A program made the translations under genes and the position numbers. Positions 17,423 to 26,931 of a stretch of DNA of 64,000 nt are shown in pieces. Origin of the DNA: Pseudomonas sp. KBW05 (GTDB lineage: Bacteria; Pseudomonadota; Gammaproteobacteria; Pseudomonadales; Pseudomonadaceae); contig NZ_QAJM01000014.1 of assembly GCF_003852405.1 (NCBI RefSeq), forward strand, positions 188,969 through 252,968. The letters are read 5' to 3'. How positions within the stretch are numbered: the first letter of the stretch is position 1; each line of letters begins with the position of its first letter. The notes below the pieces were generated by a model, which saw only the letters and a program-made list of their open reading frames with translations, made no database searches and was not told the DNA's origin.

Positions 17423-18547
17423 TTAGTTCTGCCGATACGGCAACGCCGCCCGCGCCTCTTCGGCATACGCCACAATCCCCACCCGTTCACGGTCCAGGAA
17501 GTCCTCCACGGCGCTCTTCAATCCCGCATGCCGCAAGTAGTGCCACGACCGCGTAATCACCGGCTCAAACCCGCGAATCAACTTGTGCTCACCCTGTGCG
17601 CCAGCATCAAAGCGTTGCACGCCATGGGCGATGGCGTAGTCCATGCCCTGGTAGAAACAGGTTTCAAAGTGCAAGCGGTCGAACTCCGCCAGGCAGCCCC
17701 AGTAACGGCCGTAGAAGCTGTCGCCGCCGATCAGGCTGAACGCCATGGCCACCGGCCGTGTGCCTTGCTTGGCCAGCACCACGCGGATCGCCTCGGGCAT
17801 GCGCTCGGCGAGCAGGCTGAAAAACGCGCGGGTCAGGTACGGCGATTGGCGGCGCACCGCATAGGTATTGGCGTAGCAGGCGTAGACAAAATCCCACTGC
17901 GCCTCGCTCAGCTCATGGCCGTGCAACCATTCGAAATCGATGCCCTGCCCGGCCACTTGTTCGCGCTCTTTGCGCATCTGTTTGCGCTTGCGTGAGCTGA
18001 GGGCGTCGAGGAAGTCCTGGAAGTCGCGGTAGCCACGGTTCTGCCAGTGAAACTGACAGCCCAGACGCTGCAACCAGCCCGGTTGCTGGGCCAATGCATC
18101 ATCGGCCAAACCGTCGGTGAAGTTGATATGGGCGCTGGAGAGCCCTTCGATTTCCAGGTAACCCGGCAGGCTTTTGAGCAGTTCAAAACCGTCCTCGACA
18201 CTCGCCGCCAGCAGGCGTGGCCCGCTGACCGGGCTGAACGGCACGGCGGTGAGCAGCTTGGGATAGTAGTCGATGCCGGCCCGCTCGCAGGCGTCGGCCC
18301 AGCCGTGATCGAACACGTACTCGCCATAGGAGTGCCACTTGCGATAACTGGGCAGTGCCGCCACCAGCCGCTCGCCTTCCCAATGCAGCAAATGTTCCGG
18401 TTGCCAGCCCGAGTGCGGGCCAACGCTACCGCTGTCTTCCAGCGCACTGAGGAACGCGTGCCGCACAAACGGCTGGGCGTCTGCCACCAGTGCATCCCAG
18501 GTCTGTGGGGCGATTTCGGACAGGCTGGTCAGACGTTGCAGCGGCAT
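17423..18547 (-). CDS. FemAB-like GNAT acyltransferase (PF04339)
   Basis: A 374-residue cytoplasmic protein of the 'peptidogalycan biosynthesis' family, with the GNAT/FemAB fold. I set the start at 18547 (MPLQRLTSL), with AGGA 5 bases upstream; an ATG 12 bases earlier lacks such a site. Conserved stretches are SGPRLLA, the basic SSRKRKQMRKEREQVAGQGI, the GGDSFYGRYWG loop, and HFETCFYQGMDYAI near the end. The family is widespread and its biochemical role is not firmly known; the fold suggests acyl transfer from an acyl-CoA or aminoacyl-tRNA. It is monocistronic. Confidence 0.78.
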   Translation of the reverse strand: MPLQRLTSLSEIAPQTWDALVADAQPFVRHAFLSALEDSGSVGPHSGWQPEHLLHWEGERLVAALPSYRKWHSYGEYVFDHGWADACERAGIDYYPKLLTAVPFSPVSGPRLLAASVEDGFELLKSLPGYLEIEGLSSAHINFTDGLADDALAQQPGWLQRLGCQFHWQNRGYRDFQDFLDALSSRKRKQMRKEREQVAGQGIDFEWLHGHELSEAQWDFVYACYANTYAVRRQSPYLTRAFFSLLAERMPEAIRVVLAKQGTRPVAMAFSLIGGDSFYGRYWGCLAEFDRLHFETCFYQGMDYAIAHGVQRFDAGAQGEHKLIRGFEPVITRSWHYLRHAGLKSAVEDFLDRERVGIVAYAEEARAALPYRQN

Positions 18548-18830
18548 CGGAATCCTCATTGCTCAGGGGCGTGAAAGCCCCGCGAGTATCGCTTATCGCC
18601 GGCCTTCGCACACCCTCGAATCGCCGGACAAGGCTCTAAAGCAATAGTTCCAATCATGAATAATTTGTCATGTAGATGACATCACTTCGCCACTGCTCCG
18701 TCATAAACGATCGCGATACTGACGCCTGTTTTTAGAGCGTCTGGTGCTACCAGGCGGCTATTTTTCCGTCCGTCATCGGTCGGTTGTGTCCTGGATGGTT
18801 TGCCATCCCTCCTCACTTTCGGAGATTGAT

Positions 18831-20177
18831 ATGCGTCTTGCTTCCACTAAAACTGCGGCGATCCTGTGCGGCGGCCTGTTGCTGGCCCTGAGCGTACCGG
18901 CCAACGCTGCAGTCGACGCTAAATTGCTCGACATGCTCAAGGCCAACGGCCAGATCACCAATGCCCAGTACAGCGAATTGCAAGCTGAGCTGGCACGGGA
19001 TCAGAAAGAACAGCAGATCGCACGGCAAGCTCAACAAGAGACCAACGAACAGATCGCGGCCACCGCGAAGAAAACCAACGAACTGAGCAGCTTCGACCAG
19101 AAGCTGGCCTGGGCGGCCAAGACTCAATTCAAAGGCGACGTGCGCGTGCGCCAGGAGACCGTCAAGGTCGAAGGCTCGCCAAACAACGGTGGCAAGGACA
19201 AGGATCGCCAGCGTCTGCGTGCCCGCCTGGGTGCCTACACCGAGATCAACTCGCAAGTCGACACCGGTATCCGTATCGCCACCGGCAGCAGCGACGACGC
19301 CCGTTCCACCAACGTGGACCTGGACGGCTACTTCAACAAGAAAGCGCTGTGGCTGGACCTCGGCTACATCGACTACCACCCTGACCAGATCAAGAACCTG
19401 CACGTGATCGGCGGCAAGATGCTGCAACCGTGGGTCAGCATGGGCGACGTGATCTGGGACACCGACGTGAACCCGGAAGGTCTGGCACTGACCTACAAAT
19501 ACCCACTGGGTGGCAGCGCCGAGCTGTTCGGTAGCGCGGGTAACTACAGCCTCAAAGACAACGTCAACGGCGAAGGCGTGCAATTTCGCAACGACATGCG
19601 CATGACGTCCGGCCAGTTGGGCGCGCGTTTCGCCGTGACCGACAACCTGAAAGTGACCCTGGGCGGTAGCGTCTACGCGTTCCAGAACGACGAAGACAGT
19701 CGCTGCCCGACTGCCGGCTCCACCGCCTGCCTGACCCCACAGGAAACCATCCTGAACACCGTGGCCGGCAATGCCAGCGAATACCGCTTGTATGAAGGCT
19801 TCAGCCAGATCGACGTCGGCGGCCTGGCCGTACCGTTGTCGTTCTACGGTCAGTACGTGCAAAACACCAAAGCCACTGAAAGCGACAAGGACACGGCCTG
19901 GTTGGTGGGTGCCAAGTCCAAAGTGTTTGGCTTGAACCTGGACTACAACTACCGCGACATCCAGCGTTACGCGGTGGTCGGTGGCTTCACCGACTCGGAC
20001 TTCGCTGGCGGCGTCACCGGTTCGCGCGGTCACAAGTTCAAGGTCGGCTACGACATCGACAAGAACTTCGCGATCGGTGCCACTTACTTCCTGACCAAGG
20101 CCGATTACTCCAGCGCGACAAACTACCGCGATGCCAAGGTCAACACCTTGCAGCTGGACGCAGAAGCCAAGTTCTAA
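18831..20177 (+). CDS. putative outer-membrane porin (Porin_5 type)
   Basis: A 448-residue outer-membrane protein. The ATG at 18831 has GGAG 6 bases upstream and opens a signal peptide (MRLASTKTAAILCGGLLLALSVPANA). It is followed by a periplasmic coiled-coil segment (LLDMLKANGQITNAQYSELQ..., many Gln and Glu, to about residue 85). After that come some 16 amphipathic strands ending in AEAKF, with a C-terminal phenylalanine. The helical front probably makes a trimer stalk. Loop DSRCPTAGSTACL has a likely disulfide. The substrate is unknown. The 283 bases before it have no gene and include a GTCAT/ATGAC inverted repeat. Confidence 0.82.
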   Translation: MRLASTKTAAILCGGLLLALSVPANAAVDAKLLDMLKANGQITNAQYSELQAELARDQKEQQIARQAQQETNEQIAATAKKTNELSSFDQKLAWAAKTQFKGDVRVRQETVKVEGSPNNGGKDKDRQRLRARLGAYTEINSQVDTGIRIATGSSDDARSTNVDLDGYFNKKALWLDLGYIDYHPDQIKNLHVIGGKMLQPWVSMGDVIWDTDVNPEGLALTYKYPLGGSAELFGSAGNYSLKDNVNGEGVQFRNDMRMTSGQLGARFAVTDNLKVTLGGSVYAFQNDEDSRCPTAGSTACLTPQETILNTVAGNASEYRLYEGFSQIDVGGLAVPLSFYGQYVQNTKATESDKDTAWLVGAKSKVFGLNLDYNYRDIQRYAVVGGFTDSDFAGGVTGSRGHKFKVGYDIDKNFAIGATYFLTKADYSSATNYRDAKVNTLQLDAEAKF

Positions 20178-20284
20178 ATGTGAGTGCTTGAAGCCTTGGG
20201 CCAGGACGGCCCGAGGTGGCTGCAACAGTCTTGCGTGGTTGGATCGGTCCCCATCATCCGTTCGCTCCCGCCACGCGAGCCTGC

Positions 20285-20530
20285 CTACTCCCCGCCTTTC
20301 TGATCCTTGAGCCGCTCGGCAGCCAACTGCTGCGCCAAGGCATCCACATCCCCCACCGGCTCGTCCGGCAGTATTTTCAGCGTGGCCTGCATCAAGCGCA
20401 TCTGGCGGATAAACCGTCGGCAGTTCGGGCAAAACATCAGGTGATGACGCACCAACAGGCGTTCGCGAAAGGTCAGTTGCCCATCGAGATAGTCACTGGA
20501 ACGTGCCACTTGTTCTTTACAGGTCAACAT
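20285..20530 (-). CDS. zinc-finger anti-sigma factor
   Basis: An 81-residue cytoplasmic protein with the ZAS zinc-binding motif H-x3-C-x2-C (RHHLMFCPNCRRF). It has an N-terminal CKEQVARSSDYLDGQLT segment typical of anti-sigma domains. It has no membrane helix, so it is a soluble redox- or metal-sensing type like RsrA or ChrR's N-terminal domain. It overlaps the sigma gene by 7 bases, so the two are made together and it presumably binds and silences that sigma factor until its zinc site is disturbed. Confidence 0.88.
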   Translation of the reverse strand: MLTCKEQVARSSDYLDGQLTFRERLLVRHHLMFCPNCRRFIRQMRLMQATLKILPDEPVGDVDALAQQLAAERLKDQKGGE

Positions 20531-21138
20531 TCGCCCGTTTCCTCAAAATGCTCCACCGTGGCGAAGACTTTAAGCCGTGCTCGATGCAGCAGCACACGGA
20601 CATTGGAGAGTGAGAGCGTCAGAAGATTACAGATCTCTTCCAACTCCAGGCCTTGGCGTTCACGCAATACCAGCACGCTGCTTTGCAACTCCGACAGGCT
20701 CAGCAAGGTGTGCTCCAGACAATCGCGCAGTTCATCCTCGGTAAGCAGGGCTTCCGGGGTGTCCTGGTGCCAGGCGTACGGGGCGACGGCCCAGTGGCCA
20801 TCATCGGGGGTAAAACGATCATCACCAATCGTGCCATGGGGTGACGGCAGATCATCCAGCAGCACTTCGCGACGGTTCTGCTTGTAACGGCCCTTGGCGG
20901 CGTTGGCGGTGATGGTCAGCAGCCAGGTCTTGAGGCTGGAGCGTCCTTCGAACTTGGACAAGTTACGGACCACCGACAGCCAGGCGTCCTGGACGATTTC
21001 ATCGGCATGGCGCTGGCCGACGATGGCATAGGCCACCGCGCGCATGGCGCTCTGGTAGGTGGTGACCAACTCCTTGTAGGCCCGCTGCTCACCCTTGAGC
21101 AGGCGTTCAAGCAGGTGCGCGTCGTCGGCTGCTGCCAT
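20524..21138 (-). CDS. ECF-family RNA polymerase sigma factor
   Basis: A 204-residue sigma-70 family protein with only regions 2 and 4. Region 2 shows the core-binding and -10 helices (HADEIVQDAWLSVVRNLSKFEGRSSLKTWL). Region 4 near the C-terminus (ELQSSVLVLRERQGLELEEICNLL, then SNVRVLLHRARLKV) recognises the -35. A linker of about 40 residues between them is longer than usual. The gene begins after GAGG and is followed directly by its anti-sigma gene. Its regulon is not visible here; no obvious autoregulated promoter could be picked out next to the REP upstream. Confidence 0.93.
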   Translation of the reverse strand: MAAADDAHLLERLLKGEQRAYKELVTTYQSAMRAVAYAIVGQRHADEIVQDAWLSVVRNLSKFEGRSSLKTWLLTITANAAKGRYKQNRREVLLDDLPSPHGTIGDDRFTPDDGHWAVAPYAWHQDTPEALLTEDELRDCLEHTLLSLSELQSSVLVLRERQGLELEEICNLLTLSLSNVRVLLHRARLKVFATVEHFEETGEC

Positions 21139-21215
21139 TGTCTACCTCAATTTCACTTCGAGAATGCGATCAATGTGGGGCCGGGCCTGAAAACTGAATA
21201 CACCGCCAATCCCCT

Positions 21216-21302
21216 GTGGGAGCGGGCTTGCTCGCGAAGGCGGTGTGTCTGTACCGAATGCATCAACTGACACACCGCCTTCGCGAGCAAGCCCGCTCCC
21301 AC
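21216..21302. repeat. REP doublet (GTGGGAGCGGGCTTGC family)
   Basis: Inverted pair with near-identical arms, 78 bases before the start of the ECF sigma gene and just past the ketoacyl synthase gene's 3' end. Confidence 0.92.
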
Positions 21303-21328
21303 ATTTTTGACCGCGTACTCCCGACCAA

Positions 21329-22450
21329 TCAGCGTTTGCGCAGGATCACGCTGCCGATCGAATAACCCGCGCCAAACGAGCTGAGCACCGCAACGGAGCC
21401 CTTGGCCAGATCATCCTGGTATTTATGGAACGCAATCACCGACCCCGCCGAACTGGTGTTGGCATAAGTATCAAGGATCACCGGCGCCTCTTCCACCGTG
21501 GCTTCGCGGCCCAGCAGTTTCTTCACGATCAGGTGGTTCATGCTCAGGTTGGCCTGGTGCAACCAGAAGCGCTTCACGTCCGCCACGTCCAACTGGTTTT
21601 CCGCCAGGTGCACGCCGATCAGTTCGGCGACCATCGGGCACACGTCGCGGAAGACTTTGCGGCCTTCCTGCACGAACAGCTTGTCGGGCGCACCGATGCC
21701 CTCTTCCGCCGCGCGGTTGAGGAAGCCGAAGTTGTTGCGGATGTTATTGGAGAACTTGGTCAGCAGCTTGGTGCTGACCACGTCGAACTGGTGCTCGGAC
21801 GTCGCCAGGTCGGCACGCTCCAGGATCACGGCAGTTGCCGCGTCGCCAAAGATGAAGTGGCTGTCACGGTCACGGAAATTCAGGTGGCCGGTGCAGACTT
21901 CCGGGTTGACCATCAGGATCGCCCGGGCCTGGCCCAGCGCGATGCTGTTGGCGGCGTTCTGGATGCCGAAGGTGGCCGAGGAACACGCCACATTCATGTC
22001 AAAACCGAAACCGGCGATGCCCAGGGCTTCCTGGACTTCGATGGCGATGGCCGGGTAAGCGCGCTGCAAGTTGGAACAGGCGACGATCACACCGTCGATA
22101 TCGGCAGCCGTCTTGCCGGCACGTTGCAGGGCCTGTTCGGCAGCGCCGACGGCCATCTGGCAGAGCACCGACCATTCGTCATTGCTGCGCTCAGGCAAGC
22201 GTGGGGCCATGCGCTTAGGGTCGAGGATGCCTTCCTTGTCCATCACGAAACGGCTCTTGATGCCCGAGGCTTTTTCGATGAAGGCGGCGCTGGATTCAGT
22301 CAGCGCCTGTACTTCACCGCGCTCGATGGCGGCGGCGTTGTCGCTGTTGAACTGTTGCGCGTAGGTATTGAAGGACTGCACCAGCTCTTCGTTGGAGATG
22401 CTGTTGGCAGGGGTGTACAGGCCAGTGCCGCTGATGACGACGTTATGCAC
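21329..22450 (-). CDS. beta-ketoacyl-ACP synthase III-like enzyme (PA3286 type)
   Basis: A 373-residue thiolase-fold condensing enzyme. The start is a GTG at 22450 with GAGGAACG upstream. The catalytic triad is complete: Cys156 (NVACSSATFG), His298 (WLHQANLSM) and Asn331 (TYANTSSAGS). The long N-terminal insert (SFNTYAQQFNSDNAAAIERG) sets it apart from ordinary FabH and matches P. aeruginosa PA3286. That enzyme was described as taking medium-chain acyl-CoA from beta-oxidation and condensing it with malonyl-ACP, shunting it into fatty-acid synthesis. A palindrome lies just upstream. Confidence 0.85.
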   Translation of the reverse strand: MHNVVISGTGLYTPANSISNEELVQSFNTYAQQFNSDNAAAIERGEVQALTESSAAFIEKASGIKSRFVMDKEGILDPKRMAPRLPERSNDEWSVLCQMAVGAAEQALQRAGKTAADIDGVIVACSNLQRAYPAIAIEVQEALGIAGFGFDMNVACSSATFGIQNAANSIALGQARAILMVNPEVCTGHLNFRDRDSHFIFGDAATAVILERADLATSEHQFDVVSTKLLTKFSNNIRNNFGFLNRAAEEGIGAPDKLFVQEGRKVFRDVCPMVAELIGVHLAENQLDVADVKRFWLHQANLSMNHLIVKKLLGREATVEEAPVILDTYANTSSAGSVIAFHKYQDDLAKGSVAVLSSFGAGYSIGSVILRKR

Positions 22451-22483
22451 GGTCGTTCCTCTAAATCTGTCAGGCAGAAGATA

Positions 22484-22501
22484 TTGGTACCGTCGTACCA
22501 A
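22484..22501. promoter_or_regulatory. palindromic operator candidate before the ketoacyl synthase gene
   Basis: TTGGTAC-CGTC-GTACCAA, perfect 7-base arms, 34 bases before the GTG start. Size and symmetry suit a TetR-type repressor. The rest of the gap up to 22814 holds only a REP doublet (22692-22778) and no further gene that I can see. Confidence 0.5.
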
Positions 22502-22691
22502 ACTTTAAGTAGTTTTATTCCGCCCGGCGGACATCAAACTGGCATCGCTTTATTCCATCGCGCCGTGGCTGCAGCAGCCAGCCTGTAACGACGATCCCGG
22601 CATTTATAGGCGCGAAGTTTGCCACAAACCTAACAATTTGGCGCTATTTCCCAGATAAGCACTGAATTCTCAGAGGCCCCCTGGATCAATT

Positions 22692-22778
22692 GTGGGAGCG
22701 GGCTTGCTCGCGAATGCGGTGTGTCAGTCACCGCATACATAGCTGATATACCGCATTCGCGAGCAAGCCCGCTCCCAC
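22692..22778. repeat. REP doublet (GTGGGAGCGGGCTTGC family)
   Basis: Inverted pair between the hrpA 3' end and the promoter of the ketoacyl synthase gene. Confidence 0.92.
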
Positions 22779-22814
22779 ATTGGAACTGTTTTGCCTTGGG
22801 AACCGAGGCAGGTC

Positions 22815-25800
22815 TCAGGCCTCGACCAGGCTCCATTGCTTGCTCAAACGCTTGTCGGAAATCGGCACCTTGGTGCCCAACTGCTGACCAAACAACGACA
22901 CCCGATATTCCTCCAACCACCAGCGATACAGCTCCAGTTGCGGGTCGCGCTTGCCTTCCTGGGCGTGCTTTTTCAGGCGATTCTCGTACTGCGCCCACAA
23001 ACCCGCCAACTCGCCGCTCCACACCCGGTCCTTTTGCACCTGGCTCGGCAGTTTCTCCAGGCGCAGTTCGATGGCCTTGAGGTAACGCGGCAGTTCCTTG
23101 AACCACTGCGCCGGGGTTTCGCGGACAAACCCGGGATACACCAGGTTGCTCAGTTGCAGCTTGATATCGTTCAAGGCCACAGCCTGGGCCAGGTCGATCT
23201 TGCCTTTGAAACGCTTTTGCAGCGCGTGCCAGAGCTTCAGCACTTCCAGGGTCAAGCGTGCCAGGCGCTCGGCGTGTTCGGTCCAGCTGCCACGCTTGCG
23301 CTCGGCCAAGGCGGCCAAGCCTGCGCCATCGCGGGGCAGGCTGGCTTCGCCTTCCAATACACAGGTGTCGAGGCTGGCCAGCAGGATATCTTCCACCAGG
23401 GCGTCGATGCGCCCCAGTTCGCGGTACATCAGCCCCAATTCCGTCAGACCGGGCAATTTGCCCCGCAGGAATTTGGCCGGTTCCGCCAGTTGCTGCATCA
23501 GCAAGCGTTGCAAGGCGCGGCGATGTTGGAATTCAGCTTCAGCGGCCGTGGAGAAACGCCCCTCCTTGACCGTGCCGTTTTCTTCCACCAGTGCCGGATA
23601 GACCGTCATCGACAGGCCGGCAATCTTCTGTTGCGTCTTCTCGGCGACAGCGGCGAACACCTTGGCTTCCACCGGCTGTTGGCTTTTCGCGGTTTGCGGC
23701 ACGGCCAACGCCGCCTGGCTGGCTTCGGCGAAACGCGCGGTCAGCTCGGCCAAGTCGCGGCCCTCGCCAAGGAACTTGCCTTGGCCGTCGACCACTTCCA
23801 GGTTCATCTTCAGGTGGCTGTCCACCTGCTGCGCCGCCTCGGCCCAGGCTTCATCGCTGACCCGCGCACCGGTCATGCGCAGCAGCTCACGCCCCAGCGC
23901 CTGGGGCAGCGAGCCCTGGCCAAATTCGATGCGTTGCAGGGCCGCCTTGACGAAGTCCGGCACCGGCACGAAGTTCTTGCGCAGGGCCTTGGGCAGGTTG
24001 CGCACCAGGGCGATGCACTTGGCCTCGATCAGCCCCGGCACCAGCCATTCCAGACGCTCCGGCGGCAACGCCGGCAGCAGCGGTGCGGGCACGCGCAGGG
24101 TCACGCCGTCGCGTGGGTGATTGGGTTCGAAGTGGTAACTCAAGGCCAGGGCCAGGTCGCCCAGATGCAGGGTGTCCGGGTAATGCGCAGCGGTGACTTC
24201 ACTGGCCTCGCGGGCCAGCACGTCTTCTTCGCGCATGATCAGCAACTGCGGGTCTTTCTGGCTGTGGACCTTGTACCAGCTGTCAAAGGTCGCGGTCTGG
24301 TGGATCTCCGCCGGCAAGCGCGCGTCATAAAAGGCGTACAGGGTTTCTTCATCGGCGAGAATGTCGCGACGGCGCGCCTTGGCTTCCAGTTCGTCGAGCT
24401 GTTCCAGCAGTTGCTGGTTGGCGGTCAGGCACTTGGCCCGCGACTGAATTTCGCCACGCACCAGGCCTTCGCGGATAAACAACTCGCGCGACACCACCGG
24501 ATCGATCGGTCCGTAATGCACCGGCCGGCGCCCGACCACAATCAGCCCGAACAGGGTGATCTGCTCAAACGCTACCACTTGGCCGCGCTTCTTCTCCCAA
24601 TGGGGTTCGAAGTGGTTCTTCTTGATCAAGTGCCCGGCCAGCGGCTCGATCCAATCGGCGTCGATCTTGGCGACCATGCGTGCATACAGCTTGGTGGTTT
24701 CCACCAATTCTGCGGTCATCAGCCATTGCGGGCGCTTCTTGCCGATGCCCGACGACGGGTGAATCCAGAAGCGTCGCTGGCGCGCACCGAGGTAATCGCC
24801 GTCTTCGGTCTTCTGGCCGATCTGGCTGAGCAGGCCGGACAGCACCGCCTTGTGCAGTTTCGCGAAATCCGCCGGTTCTTTATTGACGGTCAACTGCATG
24901 TCGCGGCAGATCAGGCTGAGCTGGCGATGGGAGTCGCGCCATTCGCGCAGGCGCAAATAGTTGAGGAAGTTCTTGCGGCACCAGTTACGCAGCGGGCTGG
25001 CGGTCAACTCCTGGCGCTGCTCTTCAAAGCCGCGCCATAGATTGACCAGGCCGGCGAAGTCCGAATCCGCGTCTTTCCACTGTGCGTGGGCCTGGTCGGC
25101 GGCTTGCTGACGTTCCGGTGGGCGCTCGCGCGGGTCCTGGATCGACATGGCGCTGGCGACGATCAGCACTTCCTGCAAGCTGCCGAGCTTGGCTGCTTCC
25201 AGCAGCATGCGGCCCATGCGCGGATCCACCGGCAGGCGCGCCAACTGGCGGCCCAGCGGCGTGAGCTGGCTGTTGCGGTCCACTGCCGAGAGTTCTTGCA
25301 GCAGGTTGAAACCGTCGCTGATGGCCTTGCCGTCTGGCGGTTCGATAAACGGGAAGTCGGTAATTTCGCCAAGGCGCAGGTGCAGCATCTGCAAGATCAC
25401 GGCGGCGAGGTTGGTGCGCAGGATTTCCGGGTCGGTAAATTCCGGGCGGCCGATAAAGTCTTCTTCGCTGTACAAGCGGATGCAGATCCCCGGCTCGACC
25501 CGGCCACAGCGGCCTTTACGCTGGTTGGCGCTGGCCTGGGAAATCGCCTCGATAGGCAGGCGCTGCACCTTGGCGCGGTAGCTGTAGCGGCTGATGCGCG
25601 CGGTGCCGCTGTCGATCACATAACGAATGCCCGGCACGGTCAGCGAGGTTTCTGCGACGTTGGTCGCCAGCACCACGCGCCGGCCCGGATGGGACTGGAA
25701 AATCCGCTGCTGCTCGGCCGGCGACAGGCGTGCGTACAGCGGCAGGATTTCGGTGTGCTTGAGCTGGGCCTTGCGCAGCATCTCGGCGGCGTCGCGAATC

Positions 25801-26726
25801 TCGCGCTCGCCGGGCAAGAACACCAGCACGTCGCCAGGGCTGCGCCGCTCGCTACGCTCGTAGGCGGCGATTTCATCGAGGGTGGCGAGGATCGCCTGGT
25901 CGACAGTCAGGTCGTCCTCGACGCGGTTGCCCTCCTCGTCCTGCTCCAGGGTCAGCGGGCGATACCAGGTGTCTACCGGGAAGGTGCGGCCCGACACTTC
26001 GACAATCGGCGCATCGTCGAAGTGCTTGGAGAAGCGCTCCAGGTCGATGGTCGCCGAGGTGATGATGACTTTCAGGTCCGGGCGACGGGGCAACAGGGTT
26101 TTCAGGTAACCCAGCAGGAAGTCGATGTTCAGGCTGCGTTCGTGGGCTTCGTCGACGATGATCGTGTCGTAACGTTCCAGGTAGCGGTCGTTCTGGGTTT
26201 CCGCCAGCAGGATGCCGTCCGTCATCAGCTTGATCAGGGTGTTGGAGTCGCTCTGGTCTTCAAAGCGCACCTGATAGCCGACCAACGCGCCCAATGGCGT
26301 GGCCAACTCTTCGGCAACCCGGCTGGCGACGCTGCGCGCAGCGATCCGGCGCGGCTGGGTGTGGCCGATCAGGCCGAATTGACCGCGACCGATCTCCAGG
26401 CAGATCTTCGGCAACTGCGTGGTTTTACCCGAGCCGGTCTCACCGGCAATGATCAGCACCTGATGCTTGTTCAGCGCTTCTTTGATTTCATCGCGTTTGG
26501 CGGCAATCGGCAGGCTGTCGTCGTAACGAATCACCGGCAGGCTGGCGCGGCGCGCCGTGACCTGGGCACAGGACGCCTGCATGCGCGCGACCCACTGCGC
26601 CAACTTGTCCTCGTCGGGTTTCTTGCGCAGCTCCAGCAACTGCCGACGCAAGCGGTGGCGGTCGGCGAGCATGGCGTGATCGAGGGTTTTGAGCAGTTGG
26701 TCGATAGTGGGCGCTTGGTCAGTCAT
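22815..26726 (-). CDS. hrpA: ATP-dependent RNA helicase HrpA (DEAH box)
   Basis: A 1303-residue DEAH-box helicase, full length for HrpA. The helicase core occupies the first 500 residues: GETGSGKTTQLPK, TQPRR, DEAH, SATID, NVAETSLTVPGI and QRKGRCGR. The helicase-associated and OB-like regions follow. The long C-terminal domain particular to bacterial HrpA (DUF3418) reaches to the end. HrpA rescues stalled or colliding ribosomes by pulling on mRNA. The gene stands alone between REP elements; the long open frames on the opposite strand are shadows of its GC-rich codons. Confidence 0.95.
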   Translation of the reverse strand: MTDQAPTIDQLLKTLDHAMLADRHRLRRQLLELRKKPDEDKLAQWVARMQASCAQVTARRASLPVIRYDDSLPIAAKRDEIKEALNKHQVLIIAGETGSGKTTQLPKICLEIGRGQFGLIGHTQPRRIAARSVASRVAEELATPLGALVGYQVRFEDQSDSNTLIKLMTDGILLAETQNDRYLERYDTIIVDEAHERSLNIDFLLGYLKTLLPRRPDLKVIITSATIDLERFSKHFDDAPIVEVSGRTFPVDTWYRPLTLEQDEEGNRVEDDLTVDQAILATLDEIAAYERSERRSPGDVLVFLPGEREIRDAAEMLRKAQLKHTEILPLYARLSPAEQQRIFQSHPGRRVVLATNVAETSLTVPGIRYVIDSGTARISRYSYRAKVQRLPIEAISQASANQRKGRCGRVEPGICIRLYSEEDFIGRPEFTDPEILRTNLAAVILQMLHLRLGEITDFPFIEPPDGKAISDGFNLLQELSAVDRNSQLTPLGRQLARLPVDPRMGRMLLEAAKLGSLQEVLIVASAMSIQDPRERPPERQQAADQAHAQWKDADSDFAGLVNLWRGFEEQRQELTASPLRNWCRKNFLNYLRLREWRDSHRQLSLICRDMQLTVNKEPADFAKLHKAVLSGLLSQIGQKTEDGDYLGARQRRFWIHPSSGIGKKRPQWLMTAELVETTKLYARMVAKIDADWIEPLAGHLIKKNHFEPHWEKKRGQVVAFEQITLFGLIVVGRRPVHYGPIDPVVSRELFIREGLVRGEIQSRAKCLTANQQLLEQLDELEAKARRRDILADEETLYAFYDARLPAEIHQTATFDSWYKVHSQKDPQLLIMREEDVLAREASEVTAAHYPDTLHLGDLALALSYHFEPNHPRDGVTLRVPAPLLPALPPERLEWLVPGLIEAKCIALVRNLPKALRKNFVPVPDFVKAALQRIEFGQGSLPQALGRELLRMTGARVSDEAWAEAAQQVDSHLKMNLEVVDGQGKFLGEGRDLAELTARFAEASQAALAVPQTAKSQQPVEAKVFAAVAEKTQQKIAGLSMTVYPALVEENGTVKEGRFSTAAEAEFQHRRALQRLLMQQLAEPAKFLRGKLPGLTELGLMYRELGRIDALVEDILLASLDTCVLEGEASLPRDGAGLAALAERKRGSWTEHAERLARLTLEVLKLWHALQKRFKGKIDLAQAVALNDIKLQLSNLVYPGFVRETPAQWFKELPRYLKAIELRLEKLPSQVQKDRVWSGELAGLWAQYENRLKKHAQEGKRDPQLELYRWWLEEYRVSLFGQQLGTKVPISDKRLSKQWSLVEA

Positions 26727-26831
26727 CAGGTACTTGACGGTTATCTATATAGGCACGGCCGGCAAGTGTGGCAGAAAAGCGGCTCGTCTGGCAGGCGCCT
26801 GAGCGGCATCAGCGGTAAACCACGAGCAAAT

Positions 26832-26919
26832 GTGGGAGCGGGCTTGCTCGCGAATGCGGTGGGTCAGTCAACAGATGTATTGGCTGACACTCCGCATTCG
26901 CGAGCAAGCCCGCTCCCAC
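26832..26919. repeat. REP doublet (GTGGGAGCGGGCTTGC family)
   Basis: Inverted pair between the promoter of hrpA and the 3' end of aceK. Confidence 0.92.
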
Positions 26920-26931
26920 AGGGGGTCGGCG

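Noticed and set aside
18668-18709. TTGTCATGTAG and CCGTCATAAAC before the porin gene as a Pho box
   Set aside because: The two GTCAT copies are 33 bases apart, with non-matching 11-base units between. PhoB boxes need adjacent repeats. The GTCAT/ATGAC inverted repeat remains unexplained.
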